Below are positions 7,629-15,839 of a stretch of DNA of 21,036 nucleotides, one piece after another. Source of the DNA: an uncultured Bacteroidales bacterium. GTDB lineage: Bacteria; Bacteroidota; Bacteroidia; Bacteroidales; P3. The stretch covers positions 1 through 21,036 of the forward strand of contig CAKZZD010000050.1 of NCBI GenBank assembly GCA_937886715.1. The letters are read 5' to 3'. A model generated the notes under the pieces. The model was not told where the DNA came from. It did no database searches and was given only the letters and a program-made list of their open reading frames with translations. Positions within the stretch are counted from its first letter, which is position 1, and each line of letters starts with the position of its first letter. The position numbers and the translations under genes are program-made.

Positions 7629-10031
7629 ATGTTCCTGCAAGTAGAAAACCTGACAGACTTGATGTCTGCGTTGGATGACGACCGCAGTCGTAAGGGCGTA
7701 GGGGCATCGACGAGAGACCGATTCCCGGTGCGGTTGGTGTTGTTCGACAACTTCCGTGATTGCTGCAGTTTCATCGAAGAGCAGCAGAACCGTATTCCTA
7801 TGACGTGCATCAGCATCGACCAATGGATGGACGAGGAGTATCCCGACACGCTTATCACCCATACTACGCTTGAACGCAAAATACGAGAAACGATACACGC
7901 CCACAGCAACGAGCATCTGTTGATTACCCCGCTTTCGGAATTGGCTCGTTTCTACGACAACAGCGAGCCGCGCCTGGAGTTCAACGCGCTGATAGGTACA
8001 ATCCGTGGAATAGAAGCCTCGATGGAAGGTGTGGAATTCCATCAAAGGGTATACATTCCCATCATCGGGCTTGAGAGCAAGACAGAACGCTTCCGCGAGC
8101 AAAGCCAGTCGTTTATCTACTACTTCCACAATAGCGACCGACAGCTGAACTACCGCCTGATACTGACCAACGGTACCACCTACGGTGTGAAAGATGTGGA
8201 ACGGCACTACAATATAGCCCCCACAGTAACGGAATGGTTGCGTTGTTGGCGCTATCCGGAGCTGAAAGCCAACATCATCTGCACCTCGTCGGCCATCTTT
8301 GCCAACGCGCATCACGCACAACCCGACAACGCGTTCAGCTATTGTCCTTGCCACAACGCATACGAATTTCTACACGATGCGCTGAAAGTCAAATTGCCCA
8401 AGGCAAAGTATTGCGAAAACGACAGGCCGTATTGGGAACAGCTGGCATCGGAAATAAGTGTGGAAGATTTCAATTTTGACACTTATTTTGCGAAGCGATT
8501 CGGGATATTTGAACTGGCCGAGTATGGCAGTTTCTACCGCTTGTGGTTCGACAACAGCAGCAGTTTCGACCGATGGTTGATTTCAATCTATTATCGCGAC
8601 AAGTTCTTTGAAAATGGCTATATTTGCCGAGTGTTGGCCACAATGGAGGACTATACCACACCCCGTTTCCTTGAGCAGATAGCTTTGCATATCTTCACTC
8701 TCGGAAAGGAGGCTTACAACTACATTGACGAACGCAGGGCAGGATTGGAAGAGGCCGCGCGCAGAGGTATTGTACTGTCGCCCACAGCACAGTCGATGCT
8801 GGCTGAACGACTTGGCAAGATGGCCGGCAAAAATGGATATACCGACGCGTTGCGGTTTTTCACCAAGGCGACAGATGTGGAAAAACGGCTTATTATCGAG
8901 TGGTATAACGCAAACCATATTGCACAACCGGATTTGAAAAATCTATATCCGGATTTGTATTATTATTTAAGCAACTCGCACTTCGTCACGGATACGCCAT
9001 GGTTGAACAAATACATGGAAGAGTACAAATACGTCAAGTTGGCTGGAGCTTATTCGGAGGATATGGAGAAAATGATTGCGGATATAAACGCATCGGAATC
9101 GTCGTTCCACGAATGGTATGACCAATTCCCGACTGTGAGAACCATGATGAGTGGGAGGACCGACATCAATGTGTACTTTTGGATAGATGGGTTGGGATTG
9201 GATTGGGTGTCGTTGATACAGCAGGTGGTGAAAGAACGGGAAAACGATGGGTACTATCTCAACGAGGTGAATGTGGCTAGAGCAAAACTGCCTACGCGAA
9301 CAGCAAACAACAAAGAAGATCTGCAACAATTGGGAGGCGTTTTGTTGGAAAAGATTGGCGATATTGACACATTGGCTCATCAAAAACGAGTATACCCACA
9401 ATATATCATAGACGACATCGTCGCTGTGCGGAAAGCCATCAACGCCGTGTTGGATGCATATCCAAAACAAAAGATTGCCATCGTTAGTGATCATGGAATG
9501 ACGTATTTGTCGCAAATGGTAGAAGGCCGCAACTTGAAAGGTATCGAGAGTGACCATTATGGCAGGTGTGCCGGATGCAAAAAAGGAATGGTCGGTGACG
9601 AATACTACCTGCGAATTGATGATGGAAAAGAATTGGTCGCCTTGCGTCACAATTCGCTCAGCAAAAAAGTGGCAGAAGGAACAGGCGCTCACGGTGGTGC
9701 AACTCCCGAAGAGGCTCTTGTCCCGATCATCGTCATTTCCGACCAGAAGGAATCGAAACATTGGGTTGCAAAGCAGATAACCACCACACTCAATGCTGCC
9801 AATCCAGTATTTGAAGTGGCATTGGTGGGGTTGAAACCAAATGAAACGCCAAGTCTGCTTTATAACGGAAAGAACTATAAAATGAAAAAGGCAGATGCGA
9901 ACTATTGCAGCGAGCGTATTGATATTGACCCCGACGTGAAACAAGTGACGATAAGTGTAGGATTACGCAGCGAGACCTTCCATGTGGAGTTGCAATTGGC
10001 CGTAAAAGATGAGGATTTATTTGACTTCTAA
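7629..10031 (+). CDS. pglZ: BREX type 4 phosphatase-fold protein PglZ
   Basis: PglZ is the other hallmark BREX protein, with an alkaline-phosphatase-superfamily domain. This 800-residue protein has a long N-terminal region (1-510) of the kind seen in BREX-4 PglZ, then the PglZ domain with its metal-binding motifs in order: YFWIDGLG (D520), VSDHGM (D621, H622) and GAHGG (H688), followed by PEEALVPIIV. Between the last two motifs is a CxxC pair in GRCAGCKKG, which may bind zinc. It starts 4 nt after brxC and ends 3 nt before brxL, so the three are surely cotranscribed. Substrate and catalytic activity of PglZ are not settled in the family. Confidence 0.9.
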   Translation: MFLQVENLTDLMSALDDDRSRKGVGASTRDRFPVRLVLFDNFRDCCSFIEEQQNRIPMTCISIDQWMDEEYPDTLITHTTLERKIRETIHAHSNEHLLITPLSELARFYDNSEPRLEFNALIGTIRGIEASMEGVEFHQRVYIPIIGLESKTERFREQSQSFIYYFHNSDRQLNYRLILTNGTTYGVKDVERHYNIAPTVTEWLRCWRYPELKANIICTSSAIFANAHHAQPDNAFSYCPCHNAYEFLHDALKVKLPKAKYCENDRPYWEQLASEISVEDFNFDTYFAKRFGIFELAEYGSFYRLWFDNSSSFDRWLISIYYRDKFFENGYICRVLATMEDYTTPRFLEQIALHIFTLGKEAYNYIDERRAGLEEAARRGIVLSPTAQSMLAERLGKMAGKNGYTDALRFFTKATDVEKRLIIEWYNANHIAQPDLKNLYPDLYYYLSNSHFVTDTPWLNKYMEEYKYVKLAGAYSEDMEKMIADINASESSFHEWYDQFPTVRTMMSGRTDINVYFWIDGLGLDWVSLIQQVVKERENDGYYLNEVNVARAKLPTRTANNKEDLQQLGGVLLEKIGDIDTLAHQKRVYPQYIIDDIVAVRKAINAVLDAYPKQKIAIVSDHGMTYLSQMVEGRNLKGIESDHYGRCAGCKKGMVGDEYYLRIDDGKELVALRHNSLSKKVAEGTGAHGGATPEEALVPIIVISDQKESKHWVAKQITTTLNAANPVFEVALVGLKPNETPSLLYNGKNYKMKKADANYCSERIDIDPDVKQVTISVGLRSETFHVELQLAVKDEDLFDF

Positions 10032-10034
10032 GTT

Positions 10035-11456
10035 ATGAAACAAGAAATAGCAGAAAAAATACAGACATATTTGAAAGATGTGGCTATCTATAAGGATAGC
10101 GCCACTACCAACAGTCTTTTCTCGGGTAGAAACCTTCCCTCCTTTGTGAAAGACTTTCTTCTTCGTAGATTCTCGCAGGGAAGCGATGTGGATATGGGAG
10201 GGTTGAGCCGTTTTCTGACGGAAATGATGCCAAAGGGCAATATCAAAAGAATGTTGCACGAAGGACAGGAAGTCAAGCTGTTGACTCGGTTTACTGTAAA
10301 TATTGATTTGAGGAAAAACATCTGTCGGTTCGGAATACCTGAACAGGGAATTAACGAGAGTGAAGGTGTAATTCCAATGAGGCTGACCTCCCAACATCCG
10401 GAATTGGTAGATGGCGAGATGTGGGGTATCATTAAAATATGCCTGATGCCAAACGACAATGGAAAGACCAACCACGTGGAAATGGTGGATTTCCGGCCGT
10501 TCAAACCCTTTACGGATATTAACATCGAATTCTTCCAGGAGGCACGACGCCATTTCACATTGGAAGAGTGGATAGACCTGATGCTCTCATCGATGGAATA
10601 CGAACCAGATGCATTCAAGGGGATGCGGCAGAAACTGGAGTTCCTCACACGACTGCTCATCTTCGTGGAGCCGCGATTGAATATGATTGAGTTGGCTCCT
10701 AAAAGCACGGGTAAATCGTATGTCTTCAACAATATAAGCAAGTACGGTTGGTTGGGAAGTGGCAAGATAACACGAGCCAAAATGTTCTACGACCTGTCAA
10801 AAAAACAACCGGGTATATTGATGAAACACGACTTTGCCGTTCTCGACGAGGTTCAAACAATAGAGATGTCCGATCCCGCTGACCTGCAAGGAGCTTTTAA
10901 ATCATATCTTGAACAGGGCAAAGTGTCAATTGCCGACCAAAACCTGACTTCTGAATGTGGTATGATGTTGATGGGTAATATTCCATTGACAGAAAATCTC
11001 AAGCCGCGTTCTCCAAAATATTTTGATGAATTACCTGATGTGTTTAGAGAATCCGCTTTGGTAGAGCGTTTCCATTGCTTTATTGAGGGTTGGTTATTGC
11101 CGCGTATCAATACAGAAATGATATACAAGGGGTGGACACTCAACATTGAATATTTCTCAGAAATTATGCACCTGATGCGCGTGCAAAGCAGCTATGGACG
11201 GCTATATGATAAGTTGATTGAATACGACCCTAGCGATATGCGCGATTTTACAGCCATTAAACGAATCTCGACTGCCTATATGAAACTCCTGTTCCCTCAT
11301 TGGATAGAAGAAAAGGATGTCAATCAGGAGGAGTTCGATACGTATTGCTTACAGCCAGCTATTGCCCGTCGCCGTATCATCATCGAGCAATGCCAGCTGA
11401 TTGATCCGGAATATTCGGTGCGGATGCCGCAGATACATGTGAAGAAGCCGGTGTGA
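10035..11456 (+). CDS. brxL: BREX protein BrxL, short form with AAA+ domain but no Lon-like C-terminal domain
   Basis: BrxL is an AAA+ ring protein with a Lon-like domain, associated in studied systems with DNA binding and phage exclusion. This copy has 473 residues against roughly 670-690 in type 1. Visible parts are an N-terminal domain (1-170, with the family-like SGRNLPSFVKDFLLRRFS), a P-loop APKSTGKS at 221-228 (Ala where Gly is usual), Walker B FAVLDE (D271, E272), the sensor-1-like MLMGNIPL, and ALVERFH, which may contain the arginine finger. It ends soon after the helical lid with an HVKKPV tail. No Lon-like sequence follows in any frame down to 11610. This may be the natural type 4 form or a truncation. 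It starts 3 nt after pglZ and is the last intact gene of the operon. Confidence 0.82.
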   Translation: MKQEIAEKIQTYLKDVAIYKDSATTNSLFSGRNLPSFVKDFLLRRFSQGSDVDMGGLSRFLTEMMPKGNIKRMLHEGQEVKLLTRFTVNIDLRKNICRFGIPEQGINESEGVIPMRLTSQHPELVDGEMWGIIKICLMPNDNGKTNHVEMVDFRPFKPFTDINIEFFQEARRHFTLEEWIDLMLSSMEYEPDAFKGMRQKLEFLTRLLIFVEPRLNMIELAPKSTGKSYVFNNISKYGWLGSGKITRAKMFYDLSKKQPGILMKHDFAVLDEVQTIEMSDPADLQGAFKSYLEQGKVSIADQNLTSECGMMLMGNIPLTENLKPRSPKYFDELPDVFRESALVERFHCFIEGWLLPRINTEMIYKGWTLNIEYFSEIMHLMRVQSSYGRLYDKLIEYDPSDMRDFTAIKRISTAYMKLLFPHWIEEKDVNQEEFDTYCLQPAIARRRIIIEQCQLIDPEYSVRMPQIHVKKPV

Positions 11457-11586
11457 CCCAAGGCGCAGCAGAGGCCATCGTGGGACTACGCGGCTACAGA
11501 AATACGAAGCAGAAGTTAATACTGAGGGAGCGCCATGGCAATAGGCCAATGCAATAGTGGATGAACACTTCCTGTCGGCGACTTGA

Positions 11587-12006
11587 ACACATCGTCGTCT
11601 CGGTGAGTTCTTGAAAGAACTAGAGTTGACAGAAGGCCGCGCAACGGGCATCCCCACCATCCAGGAGGAACTACGTAAGAATGGTTCAGGAAAGGCCGTT
11701 ATAGAAACCGATGAAGACAGGACCTATTTCTTGATAGACATACCTTGTCATCCTTATTGGCATCAAGATGTAGAGAAGGAGAGCCTGAATGATATGGTAG
11801 AGCTCAATATATTGTCCGCTCGCCAGAAACAAATTATTCAGTTGATTCAAGACGCTCCTCATGTTAGCCAAGCTGAAATGGCAAAAAAACTTAATGTAAG
11901 TCGACAATCCGTTTATAGAGATATCGCATATTTGTCGTCGATAGAGATGATTGCGAGAGAAGGATCAAAGAAAAAAGGTTATTGGATTATAGCTGATTTA
12001 CAATAA
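11587..12006 (+). pseudogene. 5'-truncated remnant of an AlbA_2/HTH ATP-binding transcriptional-regulator-like gene
   Basis: After an in-frame TGA (11584-11586) the frame reads RRLGEFLKELELTEGRATG, a signature of the C-terminal half of COG2865-type proteins (AlbA_2 domain, GHKL-like region, then HTH). The rest includes a winged-helix DNA-binding segment (SQAEMAKKLNVSRQSVYRDI, then KKKGYWII). The usual AlbA_2 N-terminal 350 or so residues are absent and the upstream 130 nt are broken by stops. A TTG at 11611 could start a 131-residue protein, so a small HTH product cannot be ruled out. It probably marks debris from an earlier insertion or recombination at the edge of the defence locus. Confidence 0.7.
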
Positions 12007-12042
12007 ATGTTACAATAAATGTTGCAATAAATGTTACAATAA
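12001..12042 (+). repeat. 12-bp tandem repeat, 3.5 copies, spanning the stop codon of the HTH remnant
   Basis: The unit CAATAAATGTTA is repeated at 12001, 12013 (last base G) and 12025, with a partial CAATAA at 12037. Because 12 is a multiple of 3, the HTH frame meets four TAA stops in phase, each of the first three followed directly by ATG. The repeat appears to have grown from the last codons of the gene. Confidence 0.9.
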
Positions 12043-12348
12043 AGACTGCATGTTGTTGAGGAAATAATGATTACCGAAACAGTGTTTGAATTATGTCACT
12101 GCGAGAAAACGTCTGTCTCTGAGATTCAACTCCAAAACTAAAAACTTTGACAGGAATGCGTTAATGCGTTAGTGTGTGAATATGCTATATGGGGCGGGAT
12201 GGATGCTTATGTCCAGGTCTGGTCTAGGTCTGGTCTAGGTCTGGTCTAACTTCGCGCCGGGTCTGCTCGAAAATTGCTCCGCTCGGAGGGCGAAAGTATA
12301 GGTGAGGTGAAGACGGGTGTCGCTGTATGGCGGATGGGGGAGAGGGGA
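12043..12348. other. Intergenic region with an 11-bp tandem repeat
   Basis: No gene is supported here. AGGTCTGGTCT occurs three times in perfect tandem at 12215-12225, 12226-12236 and 12237-12247. A small inverted repeat CTCCG-CT-CGGAG lies near 12280. The region is downstream of DUF362 (minus strand) and downstream of the BREX locus, so it is the convergent boundary between the two. No clear terminator or attachment site was recognised. Confidence 0.6.
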
Positions 12349-13335
12349 TTACAGCTCCACCAGGCGGTAGCGGCTGCTGCCGAGGCCGAGACGCTCGGCG
12401 TGGGTGATGATGTGGGTGCCGTGCTTGCGGTTGACGCGTTGCTGCAGGGGAGCGGCGTCGTCGCCGGGGGCGCTGGCGTGGCCGAAGACGAGGTCGAGGC
12501 AGGCCTTGTCGAGGGCTACGGGGTCGGTGGAGGCGAGGATGCCCACATCCTTCATGCATGGCTTGGCGGGGTGGCCCATGCAGTCGCAGTCGACCGAGAG
12601 GTTGTTCATCACGTTGATGTAGACGATGTTGCGTCCTTGCTGGCGGAAGTGGGTGTGCACCGCGTGGGCGGCGGTGGCCATGCATTCGAGGAAGGCGTCC
12701 TGCTCGGCTGTTTTCCAATGGGAGGAGGTGGCGCCGGCGGAATGGATATAGAACTTGCCGCTGCGCGAAGCCATGCCGATGGCGAGGTTTTTCAGCGCGC
12801 CGCCGAAGCCGCCCATGGCGTGTCCCTTGAAGTGGGAGAGGGTGATCATGAAATCGTAGTTGGCCAGGTGGCTGCCGACCTCGTCGTATTTGATGTGGGA
12901 GGTGTCGGCCACCGGCAGGCGCATGGTGCCGTGGGCATCCATGATGTCGACGGTGCCGTAGCCGCGCTTTTGGATTTGTTTGAGGTGGCTTTTGGTGTGG
13001 GCACGGCTGGAGAGGGGATAGGCGGTGTTGCACTCGACCAGGGTGCCGTGGACGCGCCCGACCAGCGGCATGATGAGGTCGGGCGACAGATGGTGGCTAT
13101 GCTGCGACTCGCCGGTGCTGATTTTCACCGCCACGCGCCCGTGAGGTGCCACGCCGAGGGCCTCGAAGATGCGCAGCAGCGACTCGGCGCTGATGTCGGA
13201 GGAGAAATACACCAGCGGTCCTTCCGTGCCTGCCGAGGGCTCGTAGGGGGTGGGGGATGAGCTGTGTTGAGCGCAGGCCATGATGCTGGCCGACAGCGCG
13301 ATGGTGGCTAGAATGTGGAATGGTCGCAGTTTCAT
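12349..13335 (-). CDS. DUF362 family lipoprotein
   Basis: The protein has 328 residues. The N-terminus is a lipoprotein signal peptide with lipobox IMAC and Cys21 as the lipidation site, so it is exported and membrane-anchored. The body matches the DUF362 family: the KISTGE segment, SHFKGHAMGGFGGALKN, and the cysteine-containing VDCDCMGHPAKPCMKDVGI followed by ASTDPVALDKA. DUF362 proteins are often near Fe-S proteins, but their reaction is unknown. The gene stands alone, preceded by a terminator and its own -7 box. The GC-rich sequence creates long antisense frames over it, which are not genes. Confidence 0.88.
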   Translation of the reverse strand: MKLRPFHILATIALSASIMACAQHSSSPTPYEPSAGTEGPLVYFSSDISAESLLRIFEALGVAPHGRVAVKISTGESQHSHHLSPDLIMPLVGRVHGTLVECNTAYPLSSRAHTKSHLKQIQKRGYGTVDIMDAHGTMRLPVADTSHIKYDEVGSHLANYDFMITLSHFKGHAMGGFGGALKNLAIGMASRSGKFYIHSAGATSSHWKTAEQDAFLECMATAAHAVHTHFRQQGRNIVYINVMNNLSVDCDCMGHPAKPCMKDVGILASTDPVALDKACLDLVFGHASAPGDDAAPLQQRVNRKHGTHIITHAERLGLGSSRYRLVEL

Positions 13336-13343
13336 AATGAAGG

Positions 13344-13351
13344 CAAAAATA
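13344..13351 (-). promoter_or_regulatory. -7 box candidate for the DUF362 gene
   Basis: On the minus strand TATTTTTG fits TAnnTTTG and lies 8 nt before the ATG at 13335. No TTG at the expected distance was found, so this is a weak call. The leader would be only a few nucleotides. Confidence 0.4.
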
Positions 13352-13438
13352 CGACTTTTTTTTCATATCGGACATGCCTGATGCGCCTTTCTGGAACCGT
13401 CGGGCTCCGAGAGTGGGGGGAGTACATATTAGTATAAA

Positions 13439-13469
13439 GAAAAAAAAAGAGGCCCATGGGGCCTCTTTT
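13439..13469 (-). terminator. Intrinsic terminator of the DUF4835-aminotransferase operon
   Basis: The palindrome GAGGCCCATGGGGCCTC (13449-13465) forms a strong stem. On the minus strand it is followed by a run of T about 9 long, giving a textbook terminator 43 nt after the aminotransferase stop. On the plus strand TTTT also follows it, so it may act in both directions. Confidence 0.85.
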
Positions 13470-13507
13470 ATCATGTGGGAGTGGTTTTCGAGAAAATGGG
13501 GGGGGAG

Positions 13508-14824
13508 TTATTTCGCCGGATGGTCTTTGTGGAACTGCTCGAGGCGCACCTTGAGGTCGGGGAACTGGTCGCGCTGCACGAGGGCCACGCAGGCGCGGAT
13601 GCCCTGTTTGTGCGAACCGGTGATGTCGAGGCTGATGGCGCTGATGCCGTAGCGGATCAGTTCGTTGAGCAGGTCGACGCCATCGAAGCCGGGATAGCAG
13701 AATGTGAAATAGAAGCCGTCGCCGATGTCTTCGCCCATGTCCTTGTCGTAGACGATGTAGAAGCCGTTGTCGGTGAACATCTTCTTCATGATGCCCGCCT
13801 TCTCGCCATATTCCTTGATGTCCTTGACGAAGTTGTAGGTGCCGTCGTTGGCGCCCTTAAGCATGGCGGCCATGGCATATTGCACGCTGTGGGCGGTGCC
13901 GCTGCTGAGGCAGTAGAGGGTGCCGAAGATGAGTGCGCGGCCGAGCTGGGTCTGGCTGTAGTAGCGGGCCAGGTCGGGGCATTCCATGTTGAACAGTTTC
14001 GGGCTGCACACCATCATGGCGATGCGCTCGCCGGCATAGCTGAAGCTCTTCGAGCCTGAGATCATGATGACGTAGCGGTCGGTGTATTTAGCCACGGTGG
14101 GCTGGTAGGGGGGCTGTCCGGGCACGCTGTAGTCCTTGCGGAAGTCCATGAGGAAATAGGCGGAGTCTTCCATGACGACGACGCCGTATTTGTTGGCCAT
14201 TTCGCCGATGATCTGCAGCTCGTGATCGGTGAAGCAGAACCAAGCGGGATTGTTGGGGCTGCTGTAGATGAGGCAGGCCACATCGCCATCGCGGAGTTCC
14301 TCCTCGAGTTTGTCGCGCAGCTTGTCGCCGCGGTATTCATAGACGTCGAAGCTCTTCATGGGGATGCCGAGGACGCGGCATTGCTGCTTCTGCACGGGGA
14401 AGCCGGGGTCGATGAAGAGCACTTTGGTCTTCTTGGCGTCGTAGCGTGTGAGGGTGAGGAAGCTGGCGAAGCCCGCCTGCATGGAGCCGACGGTGGGCAC
14501 GCAGCAGTCGGGGGTGACGTCGATGTCGAGGAAGTTTTTCACAAAGCGTGCGGCCTCGCGCTTGAAGTCGGCGGTGCCGTAGATTTCGGGATAGATGCTG
14601 GCGACGCCGTTTTTGAGGGCTTCGATCTGAGCGTTGACGCCGATTTGCGGGGCGGGGAGACCGGGGATGCCCATTTCCATTTTGACGAAGCGGATGCCGG
14701 TTTCCTTTTCCACGTCCTGGATCATCTTGCGCATTTCGCGGATGCTGGCCTTGCCGGGGTTTTTGATTTTGTTGTCGGCTGCGATACGATCGATCGTATC
14801 TTTCTGTATGGGTATTTGTGTCAT
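13508..14824 (-). CDS. PLP-dependent class I/II aminotransferase
   Basis: This 438-residue protein has the fold-type I pattern: SSPNNPAW at 188-195 (Asn contacts PLP), MEDSAYF with D220, SGSKSFSYAGERI with K259 as the Schiff-base lysine, and R267 for cofactor phosphate binding. It is cytoplasmic. The family-level function is secure, but the substrate amino acid is not readable from sequence. It follows the DUF4835 gene by 16 nt on the same strand and ends at a strong terminator, so the two are likely cotranscribed. Confidence 0.9.
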   Translation of the reverse strand: MTQIPIQKDTIDRIAADNKIKNPGKASIREMRKMIQDVEKETGIRFVKMEMGIPGLPAPQIGVNAQIEALKNGVASIYPEIYGTADFKREAARFVKNFLDIDVTPDCCVPTVGSMQAGFASFLTLTRYDAKKTKVLFIDPGFPVQKQQCRVLGIPMKSFDVYEYRGDKLRDKLEEELRDGDVACLIYSSPNNPAWFCFTDHELQIIGEMANKYGVVVMEDSAYFLMDFRKDYSVPGQPPYQPTVAKYTDRYVIMISGSKSFSYAGERIAMMVCSPKLFNMECPDLARYYSQTQLGRALIFGTLYCLSSGTAHSVQYAMAAMLKGANDGTYNFVKDIKEYGEKAGIMKKMFTDNGFYIVYDKDMGEDIGDGFYFTFCYPGFDGVDLLNELIRYGISAISLDITGSHKQGIRACVALVQRDQFPDLKVRLEQFHKDHPAK

Positions 14825-14840
14825 GATATTAAAGGTGTTT

Positions 14841-15767
14841 TTATTTTGTATTGAAATCTTTCAGTTTGGCGCTGTTGATGGGAGAAATCTCCTTGATGAG
14901 ATCGTAGACTTGCTGTTTTTCCTCGGGAGGGGCGGGGGTGAAGATGGATATGATTTCCTGGATTTTGACGTCGACGAACTGCTGCACCGACAGGAGGTTG
15001 GTGCGCTGCTTGTTGACGTGCTGCAGGTTGGTCAGTGCGGCGATGATGGCGCGGCGAGCCTGAGGCTGGTCCTTGGTCATCATGTCGAGGCCCATGCGGT
15101 GGTAGTTGTAGTAGGCCTCGTGCAGTTCGGCGTAGGCGCCGTTGGTGTGGTTTTCCATGAACCAGTAGCGGTTGCGGCCCGACTTGGAGTCCCATCCGGC
15201 ATATCCGGAGCTTTCGGTGGCCTGCTGCACCTGTTGTGCCATGGCGAAAAAGGGTTCGCCGCCGTTCATGGCATAGCTGTCGAAGTAGATGCCCAGCATG
15301 ATGTAGCAGTAATATCCGAGGGTGGCCGAGAGGTTGCCGTAGAAGTTGTTCGGGTCGAAGTCGAGGGGTTGGCTTTCGTTGTAGGAGAACATGAAGTTGC
15401 TCTGGCCCATATAGTTGAACAAGCCTGTGGTGTAGGTGGAGTTGTAGACAGGGCGGCGCATCTGGATCGACAGCTGGCCGACGAAGTCGGTGGCTGAAGT
15501 CCTTTGGTTGAGGATGAGCGAGATGGAACAGTCGATCTGTTCTTGGGGCTCAAAGGTGAGATTGGTCCACTGGCGGCCGTTGACGAAATCTTCAATGGCC
15601 TGCTTCATGCTTTCGAACACTTTTTTGTCGCCGGCAGATTCATACGACTGCTGAGTGGTCATCAGTTTTTGGTAGTTGACGTTGACACTACAGCGGAATT
15701 CCTGCGCTTGTGCTGCGCAGAAAATGGTCATTGTCAATATGATAGCAACAAATAGTCTGATCCTCAT
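14841..15767 (-). CDS. DUF4835 family secreted protein
   Basis: The protein has 308 residues with a Sec signal peptide (hydrophobic 4-19, probable cleavage after AQA near residue 21). The family pattern is clear: QEFRCSVNVNYQ, FVNGRQWTNL, then FNYMGQSNFMFSYNESQPLDFD. DUF4835 is restricted to Bacteroidetes and is probably periplasmic or surface-associated; its function is unknown. It is the first gene of a two-gene operon with the aminotransferase and has its own well-formed promoter. Confidence 0.9.
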   Translation of the reverse strand: MRIRLFVAIILTMTIFCAAQAQEFRCSVNVNYQKLMTTQQSYESAGDKKVFESMKQAIEDFVNGRQWTNLTFEPQEQIDCSISLILNQRTSATDFVGQLSIQMRRPVYNSTYTTGLFNYMGQSNFMFSYNESQPLDFDPNNFYGNLSATLGYYCYIMLGIYFDSYAMNGGEPFFAMAQQVQQATESSGYAGWDSKSGRNRYWFMENHTNGAYAELHEAYYNYHRMGLDMMTKDQPQARRAIIAALTNLQHVNKQRTNLLSVQQFVDVKIQEIISIFTPAPPEEKQQVYDLIKEISPINSAKLKDFNTK

Positions 15768-15772
15768 CCCTG

Positions 15773-15804
15773 CAAATATACGATTTTTTATTAAATTGTT
15801 TCAA
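15773..15804 (-). promoter_or_regulatory. Bacteroidales promoter for the DUF4835 gene
   Basis: On the minus strand TTG (15804-15802), a 21-nt spacer and TATATTTG (15780-15773) match the Bacteroidetes consensus well. The ATG is only 5 nt beyond the -7 box, so the transcript would be leaderless or nearly so. Confidence 0.65.
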
Positions 15805-15839
15805 TATTTTTATATTCGGCACCACCGCATCTTCTCCAT

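Noticed and set aside
11457..11583. Continuation of BrxL into a Lon-like domain by frameshift
   Set aside because: None of the three plus-strand frames shows Lon-like sequence, and each meets stops or turns into the AlbA_2/HTH remnant.
12274..13260. A 328-codon plus-strand frame opposite the DUF362 gene
   Set aside because: It is an antisense shadow caused by GC-rich third positions; it is low-complexity Val/Gly/Ala, while the minus-strand frame has a lipobox and DUF362 motifs.
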